Assembly: GCA_028274925.1 (NCBI GenBank)
Contig: JAQCNR010000036.1
Location: 1-9,669, forward strand
Reading direction: 5' to 3'
DNA length: 9,669 bases
DNA from: Halovenus sp.
GTDB taxonomy: Archaea; Halobacteriota; Halobacteria; Halobacteriales; Haloarculaceae
In this document: in pieces, positions 5,713 through 9,669 of the stretch
Layout: each line of letters begins with the position of its first letter
Position numbering within the stretch: position 1 is the stretch's first letter
Position numbers and translations under genes: made by a program
Notes under the pieces: generated by a model
What the model was told of the DNA's origin: nothing
The model's input: only the letters and a program-made list of their open reading frames with translations
Databases searched by the model: none

Positions 5713-6983
5713 GACTGGACCTCCGAGAGCAGGCGACGAGCACGTTCAGCCGGGTCCGCAGCGTGTTCGACGAACTCCGCGGCTTCGAGGTTCGCTCCGA
5801 AGTCGTCGACGGTCAGCGAGCCCCGGACGCGGTACTCACGGCCGACGACGCCATCTGCAATCTGGTCGGCAACAACCTCGCGGTCCATCGCGTCGCGGGC
5901 ATGGTCTTTCGCCGCCTCGAGTCCGCCGCCGTAGACCTCCGAAGTCAGGTCGTCGTCGAGGATGACGGTCACGGTGCCGGTGCCATCGTCAAGAATCGCC
6001 TTCGTGCGAAGGTCGTCTTCGCCCTCGACTGCGCCGTGGCTGCGACACTCCCCATTTTGGGTGACGCGGCCACACTGTGGACAGCGCTCGATGAGGCCGG
6101 AGCCGTCGCGAATGTCGACGACGTTGCCGACCAGTTCCACGTCGTACAGTCCACCGCTCTCGATTGCGTCTCGAATCGAGTGCCGTGGCGCTGTCTCGGA
6201 GATTGCGATATCGCGCGACAGCGACGTAACTGTCGAAAACTCCGAGATGTTGACCGAGGGGACACCGCGGAACTCCCGAACAAAGGCGTCTTCGATCCGA
6301 ATGGTTTCGCCGGCCGCCACCTCATCTCGTGGTTCCCAGTCGGTGAGCGGGAGTTTTCCCGTCTCGTCGGCGAGTTCGCCGCTCAGAATCGCCGTCTCGC
6401 CGTCGCGGCCGTCGATTGTCTTCGACTCGGAGTCGAGGATTTCTGCTTCGACGGTGATACCGCGGTCACCCGGCGTGAGTTCCGCCAGTGTCGCCTCACC
6501 GCCCACGTCGAAGGGGACTTCGAGCGTCGAGTCATCGCGCTCGACTGTCGTCGACTCGCCGAGATTCAGCTCCGGCTTGTTGTCCCACTCACGAACACCA
6601 GCGTTCCCGATTGTGAGCGTGTCGCCGGCCTCGAACCCAAACTCTTCCCACGAGGTGTAGGAGATTTTGCCCGTCTCGTCGGCCACTTCACCTTCGAGGA
6701 TAACACTTTCTTCACCGTTGTACTGAATCGAGCGTTTCCCCACGGTCAGAACGCGGACCGTCACGGAGACGTTGCTGTCGCCCGTCCCAATCTCCTCGAT
6801 GGTCTTTGTTGTGGCGCCGCTTGCGCTGCTGTCGCTGCCGTCGCCGTATTTCCGGCGAAGACTCTGTTTGGCTTCTTCGACCGGAACGCTGTAGGACAGC
6901 AGGTTGTCGAGATCGTCTCTGACCTCCTCTTTGTCAACACCGAGGTCGGAGGCGAGTTCCTCGGCATGTGCTTCGAGCTCCAT
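5709..6983 (-). CDS. rpa1: Replication protein A, three OB-folds with zinc finger (ssDNA-binding)
   Basis: The 424-residue protein has a helical N-terminal domain (1-47, ending SVPVEEAKQSLRRKYG) and a short Ser/Gly hinge. OB-fold 1 (about 72-148) and OB-fold 2 (about 175-252) follow. OB-fold 3 (about 280-405) has a zinc finger with C301, C304, C313 and H316 (CPQCG, then CRSH). OB1 and OB2 are clearly related (GEVADETGK against GELADETGK, then VREW against VREF). RPA coats single-stranded DNA in replication, recombination and repair. The frame is open back to 7136, but the ATG at 6983 is chosen because ATTTTA is centred about 27 bases upstream and the N-terminus then matches the family. It heads an overlapping operon with the RPA-associated protein and the phosphoesterase. 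Layout and partners fit rpa1 (RpaA-type) of Haloferax; the paralogue assignment is by recollection, not alignment. Confidence 0.92.
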   Translation of the reverse strand: MELEAHAEELASDLGVDKEEVRDDLDNLLSYSVPVEEAKQSLRRKYGDGSDSSASGATTKTIEEIGTGDSNVSVTVRVLTVGKRSIQYNGEESVILEGEVADETGKISYTSWEEFGFEAGDTLTIGNAGVREWDNKPELNLGESTTVERDDSTLEVPFDVGGEATLAELTPGDRGITVEAEILDSESKTIDGRDGETAILSGELADETGKLPLTDWEPRDEVAAGETIRIEDAFVREFRGVPSVNISEFSTVTSLSRDIAISETAPRHSIRDAIESGGLYDVELVGNVVDIRDGSGLIERCPQCGRVTQNGECRSHGAVEGEDDLRTKAILDDGTGTVTVILDDDLTSEVYGGGLEAAKDHARDAMDREVVADQIADGVVGREYRVRGSLTVDDFGANLEAAEFVEHAADPAERARRLLSEVQS

Positions 6984-7007
6984 ATCCCCCGGTTCGGCCC
7001 CCACTCC

Positions 7008-7013
7008 TAAAAT
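7008..7013 (-). promoter_or_regulatory. Core promoter of the rpa operon (ATTTTA)
   Basis: On the minus strand ATTTTA is centred about 27 bases before the rpa ATG, preceded by CGAACG as a possible TFB-recognition element. Transcription would begin at or very near the start codon, giving a leaderless message. This promoter would drive all three overlapping genes. Confidence 0.6.
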
Positions 7014-7087
7014 CGTTCGTCCTCCCCGAGGCTGGACCGGAGTTCCACTGGGAGTACAGACACGAACAGCCCGGCGAGTTCCGCGTG

Positions 7088-7105
7088 CTAAGCTGCAAAG
7101 CTGAG
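7088..7105. repeat. Small inverted repeat with GCAA loop
   Basis: CTAAGCT and AGCTGAG flank GCAA, giving a 7-position stem with one A-G mismatch and a GNRA-class tetraloop if transcribed rightward. It sits alone in the middle of the divergent spacer, with no T-run after it, so it is not a standard terminator. It may be chance. Confidence 0.3.
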
Positions 7106-7191
7106 GGTGGGACAGCCAGCGCCCCCGAAGAGACACAGGGAGCGCCGTTCTGAGTGCCAGAAACTCGGTCGTGAGGAACTGAGCCAGTACG

Positions 7192-7197
7192 TTTATT
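7192..7197 (+). promoter_or_regulatory. Core promoter of the zinc-ribbon membrane protein gene (TTTATT)
   Basis: TTTATT is centred about 29 bases before the ATG at 7224 and is preceded by AGTACG as a possible TFB-recognition element. The predicted transcription start is within a few bases of the ATG, so the AGAGGA next to the ATG probably does not act as a ribosome-binding site. Confidence 0.55.
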
Positions 7198-7223
7198 TCG
7201 CCGCCTGAACGAATTCAAGAGGA

Positions 7224-7997
7224 ATGGAACAGTGTCCCCACTGCGGCTCCCCAGTCGACAGCCCGAAGTGTCCGAACTGCGGGCAGTCCTTCGAGGCCCT
7301 CCCTGACACAGCGCGCGCGCCACCAGAGAACGGTACTGGGACACCGCCAGCAACCGACGAACCGGACAAGTTACCCGACGGTGAAAGCCCCGACCAGCCT
7401 GCGGTCGAAGAGCCGACAGAGACTGACGGAGTGAAAATAAGCCGCCGAGCACTACTCGGCGGGGCCGGCGCCTCCGTAGCTCTCCTCGGTGCTGGCGGCG
7501 CTGGCTGGTGGTACCTCCAGGGCGGCGGCGAGGGAAACCAGGTCGTGAAGTCCTACGTCAACGCGGTAGCTGCGAACGACTGGACGAAAATCGCCAACCT
7601 GTATCACGATGACGCGCCGCTGATGAAACGGATCGAAGAGGACGCGAACTTCGACAGCTACGAGCGATACCTTAGGGAACGAGAGCGCCTGCAACGGTGG
7701 GAGAGGCTTGAGCCGACATTCCGAACCACTGTCGAAATCTTCCACGTAACCGACGTCACCCGGGAATCGGAGGAACAACTCCGGCTGGGGGTCGAAGGGA
7801 GCGCTGTGGAGGCAATCGACGAGTACAGGCGCGTCGTCGCGTTCGCGTCGGTGTCAGTCGACGCGCTCAGAGAAGACCAAGATGACGTCGCAAAGTACTA
7901 CGATAACGGCACTGAGAATGAGGTGTTTCCGTGTACCGTTGTCCTCGCAAACGGGAGTTGGCAGCTATGGACCGGTCGCCTGTCGCCCCCAGTGTGA
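7224..7997 (+). CDS. Predicted membrane-anchored protein: N-terminal zinc ribbon, Tat-like anchor, NTF2-like outer domain
   Basis: The 257-residue protein of unknown function starts with a zinc ribbon (C4, C7, C16, C19 in CPHCG and CPNCG). A Pro/Asp/Glu-rich linker (24-70) follows. Next come a twin-arginine-like motif S73-R74-R75-A-L-L and one hydrophobic segment (about 76-98, Gly/Ala-rich, ending WWYLQ). No lipobox cysteine follows. Residues 105-257 (from VVKSYVNAVAANDWTKIANLYHDD) resemble the NTF2-like domains common in haloarchaeal exported proteins. The simplest topology is zinc ribbon inside, one membrane pass, and C-terminal domain outside. Whether Tat inserts a protein whose motif lies 73 residues from the N-terminus is open. 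The start is the first ATG, placed near-leaderless by the TATA element. It diverges from the rpa operon and is followed by the MOSC gene after 47 bases. The family assignment of the outer domain is tentative. Confidence 0.75.
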   Translation: MEQCPHCGSPVDSPKCPNCGQSFEALPDTARAPPENGTGTPPATDEPDKLPDGESPDQPAVEEPTETDGVKISRRALLGGAGASVALLGAGGAGWWYLQGGGEGNQVVKSYVNAVAANDWTKIANLYHDDAPLMKRIEEDANFDSYERYLRERERLQRWERLEPTFRTTVEIFHVTDVTRESEEQLRLGVEGSAVEAIDEYRRVVAFASVSVDALREDQDDVAKYYDNGTENEVFPCTVVLANGSWQLWTGRLSPPV

Positions 7998-8013
7998 GTA
8001 TTCGGTCCCAACG

Positions 8014-8019
8014 ATTATC
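8014..8019 (+). promoter_or_regulatory. Core promoter of the MOSC gene (TTATCT)
   Basis: TTATCT (in AACGATTATCTAC) is centred about 28 bases before the ATG at 8045, in the 47-base gap after the zinc-ribbon gene. This fits separate, leaderless transcription and supports 8045 over starts further upstream in the same frame. Confidence 0.5.
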
Positions 8020-8044
8020 TACGACTGACCCCCGAACGCAGATA

Positions 8045-8821
8045 ATGGCTGCACTAGAAGAGATTCGTGTCTACCCCGTCAAGGGACTCGGCGGAATTAG
8101 CCTCGACCGCGCGGAGATAACCGAGGGTGGAACACTCGCCTACGACCGCGAGTTCGCCCTGTTCGAGGACGGAGAGATCATCAACGCCAAAGACAGCGAG
8201 AACTTTCACAAACTCTCGACGACGTTCGAGCCGGAAACCAGAGAACTACACGTGAGCGCACCGGATGGTTCGGAACTGTCCTTCGCGCTGGACGAAACGG
8301 CCGAGCAGGAGCGCGCACAGCAGTGGTTCAGCGAGTACTTCGAGATGGACCTCACTCTCCGTCGCAACACCGACCTCGGCTACGTCGACCGGCGACGGAT
8401 GGGCCCGTCGGTCATCAGCACCGCAACGCTCGAGGCGGTGGCGTCGTGGTTCGAGGACCTTTCTGTAGAGGGAGCGCGGCGACGATTGCGAGCGAACGTC
8501 GAGGTGTCTGGCGTCGAACCGTTCTGGGAGGACCGCTTCGTCGGCGAGGACGCTCCCGCATTCGAGGTGGGAGACGTCCAATTCGAGGGTGTCACGCCGT
8601 GTGCCCGGTGTGTCGTCCCCCAACGAGACCCAGATACCGGCGAGCCACTCGAGCGATTCCGGAACACCTTCATCGAAAACCGTCGGGAGAGTTTCCCAGC
8701 GTTCGCCGACGAATCGGCGTTCGACCACTTCTACACGTTGATGATCATCAGCCGGATTCCCGACGCTGACCGGGACGAAACACTCGCCGTTGGCGACACT
8801 GTCGAACGAGTGAAACAATAG
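8045..8821 (+). CDS. MOSC-domain protein, mARC-like (molybdenum cofactor-binding)
   Basis: The 258-residue protein has a MOSC N-terminal beta-barrel domain at about 1-105 (VYPVKGLGGISLDRAEI, then YDREFALF) and a MOSC domain at about 120-255. The key signature TPCARCVVPQRDPDTG (184-199) matches the mARC-type motif. By alignment from memory, C189 corresponds to the cysteine that ligates molybdenum in mitochondrial amidoxime-reducing component, and R149-A-N151 corresponds to its RPN motif. Such proteins bind sulfurated molybdenum cofactor and reduce N-hydroxylated substrates when given electrons. No ferredoxin domain is fused and no reductase gene is adjacent, so the electron donor and substrate are unknown. 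The frame is open back to 7931, inside the previous gene; the ATG at 8045 is chosen because the N-terminus then starts at the conserved barrel and a TATA element lies about 28 bases upstream. Confidence 0.87.
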   Translation: MAALEEIRVYPVKGLGGISLDRAEITEGGTLAYDREFALFEDGEIINAKDSENFHKLSTTFEPETRELHVSAPDGSELSFALDETAEQERAQQWFSEYFEMDLTLRRNTDLGYVDRRRMGPSVISTATLEAVASWFEDLSVEGARRRLRANVEVSGVEPFWEDRFVGEDAPAFEVGDVQFEGVTPCARCVVPQRDPDTGEPLERFRNTFIENRRESFPAFADESAFDHFYTLMIISRIPDADRDETLAVGDTVERVKQ

Positions 8822-8836
8822 GCTCCGCACCCGCAG

Positions 8837-8863
8837 CTTTTCATTGGGGGGCCTCGATAGGAG
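8837..8863 (+). promoter_or_regulatory. Candidate promoter and ribosome-binding site of the APH-fold gene
   Basis: CTTTTCATT (8837-8845) is centred about 29 bases before the ATG at 8870, a TATA-like position. GGAG (8860-8863) lies 6 bases before the same ATG. Both fall in the 48-base gap after the MOSC gene. The TATA match is moderate; either signal supports the 8870 start. Confidence 0.4.
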
Positions 8864-8869
8864 AAGACG

Positions 8870-9669
8870 ATGACAGCAGAGGACACAGATTACTTCGACC
8901 GACTGGTCGATGTCGACGCACTGGCCGAGTTTTTGACCGACAAACTCGGGCCGACGGAGGACTACGACGTCTACCGACACGAAGAGGGGCACTCGAACGA
9001 GACGCTGTTCGTCGAATGGGGGGAGCGGGAACTCGTCATCCGGCGGCCGCCGCCCGGCGAGACTGCGGATACAGCCCACGACGTGCTCCGGGAGTACAAG
9101 GTCATCGACGCCTTGCAGGAGACGGACGTACCCGTCCCGCCGACGGTTGCCGCCACGGACGACCACAGCATCATCGGCAGTGATTTCTACGTGATGGACC
9201 GGTTTCGGGGGGAAGTACTGCGCGATGCAGAACCTGAGGCGTTTGCCAACGAGGAGGACCGCCACCGAGTCGGAACCGAACTTGTCGACACGCTGGCCTC
9301 GATTCACGAACTCGACTACGAAGCCGTTGGACTGGGCGAGTTTGGGCGGCCAGAGGGGTACACGCAACGACAGGTCGACCGCTGGGGCAAACAGCTCTCG
9401 TGGGCCTTCGAGGTAACCACCGACGAACGAGAGGTGCCTGTCTTGCGGGAAGTCGGTGACTGGTTGCAAGAGAACTGTCCCGAGGACCACCCAGAGACGC
9501 TGGTCCACGGCGACTTCAAACTCGACAACGTGATGTTCAGTTCCGAGTCTCCGGTCGACCTGATTGCGGTCTTCGACTGGGAGATGTCCACGCTCGGTGA
9601 CCCGCGAGCCGACCTCGGCTGGATGCTCTCCTATTGGCGCGAGCAGAGCGACCAGACGACAGACCGCGA
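8870..9669 (+). CDS. APH-fold phosphotransferase-like protein (ACAD10/11 kinase-domain type), cut by right edge
   Basis: The frame is open from the ATG at 8870 to the window edge, giving 266 residues of an incomplete protein. It has the aminoglycoside-phosphotransferase / choline-kinase fold. The N-lobe has LFVEWGERELVIRRPPPG and a helix with E75 (VLREYKVIDAL), then YVMDRFRGEVL at the hinge. The catalytic loop is VHGDFKLDNVMF (H213, D215, N220), and FDWEMSTLGDPRADLGWML has metal-binding D236. The DWEMSTLGDPxADLGW form with the IRRPP start resembles the kinase-like domain of ACAD10/ACAD11 and bacterial relatives, which go with acyl-CoA dehydrogenases, rather than drug-resistance enzymes. In mammalian ACAD10/11 this fold phosphorylates 4-hydroxyacyl-CoA; that role here is inference. 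About 80-100 residues should remain to the right, where an acyl-CoA dehydrogenase gene may follow. Confidence 0.85.
   Translation, partial: MTAEDTDYFDRLVDVDALAEFLTDKLGPTEDYDVYRHEEGHSNETLFVEWGERELVIRRPPPGETADTAHDVLREYKVIDALQETDVPVPPTVAATDDHSIIGSDFYVMDRFRGEVLRDAEPEAFANEEDRHRVGTELVDTLASIHELDYEAVGLGEFGRPEGYTQRQVDRWGKQLSWAFEVTTDEREVPVLREVGDWLQENCPEDHPETLVHGDFKLDNVMFSSESPVDLIAVFDWEMSTLGDPRADLGWMLSYWREQSDQTTDR

Larger units (their letters stand above)
6984..7223. other. Divergent intergenic region between rpa and the zinc-ribbon gene
   Basis: These 240 bases separate two divergent starts and contain a core promoter at each end (7008-7013 leftward, 7192-7197 rightward). The middle 170 bases hold no gene I can support; short frames through them have no recognisable product. 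One small hairpin (7088-7105) with a GCAA loop is present. The region is longer than two leaderless promoters need, so a regulatory site or small RNA is possible but not shown. Confidence 0.5.

Noticed and set aside
5763..7010. 415-residue plus-strand frame opposite rpa
   Set aside because: Antisense shadow. The minus-strand reading has three OB-folds and a zinc finger, while this frame shows no recognisable domain.
6968..7153. 61-residue plus-strand frame running from inside rpa into the spacer
   Set aside because: It starts inside the antisense of rpa, lacks a promoter at the right distance and has no recognisable sequence.
8246..9508. 420-residue minus-strand frame opposite the MOSC and APH genes
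   Set aside because: It spans two real genes and their gap on the other strand. No domain can be seen and no start signal was found.
8870..9669. Antibiotic-resistance aminoglycoside phosphotransferase
   Set aside because: The fold is shared, but the DWEMSTLGDP motif and N-terminal pattern fit the ACAD10/11-like metabolic branch; nothing suggests drug resistance or mobility.

Overview
The window is high-GC DNA from a halophilic archaeon (class Halobacteria). The support is internal. The encoded proteins are strongly acidic. One gene is a response regulator with the haloarchaeal HalX-type C-terminus. Another pair is the euryarchaeal RPA / RPA-associated-protein (COG3390) operon. Several start codons have an AT-rich TATA-like element centred about 27-30 bases upstream, the layout of haloarchaeal leaderless genes. 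I cannot name the genus.

Left part (1-3343, all minus strand) is signal transduction. Read in the direction of transcription it runs: a PAS-domain histidine kinase, a receiver-HalX response regulator overlapping it by 4 bases, a second cytoplasmic histidine kinase, and then the N-terminal part of cheB (receiver domain plus linker), which runs off the left edge. The regulator lies between two soluble kinases, and the set sits directly upstream of what is probably a chemotaxis operon.

Middle part (3395-6983, minus strand) is a tightly coupled three-gene single-stranded-DNA-binding operon. It holds an RPA with three OB-folds and a zinc finger, an RPA-associated protein with an OB-fold, a very long acidic linker and a C-terminal winged-helix-like region, and a calcineurin-type metallophosphoesterase. 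Neighbouring genes overlap by 4 bases and 1 base, so translation is probably coupled.

Right part (7224-9669, plus strand) diverges from the rpa promoter across a 240-base spacer. It holds a predicted membrane-anchored protein with a cytoplasmic zinc ribbon, a MOSC-domain protein of the mARC type, and a partial APH-fold kinase-like protein cut by the right edge. Each has its own plausible core promoter, so this is a run of separate genes rather than a clear operon.

No RNA genes, mobile elements, CRISPR arrays or long repeats were seen. No gene-free stretch exceeds 300 bases; the largest is 6984-7223. Most of the region is ordinary haloarchaeal chromosome. I found no convincing evidence of a wholly undescribed system. 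The points most worth a second look are the kinase-regulator-kinase set, the hidden aromatic segment in the RPA-associated protein linker, the zinc-ribbon/Tat-like protein and the phosphoesterase coupled to RPA.
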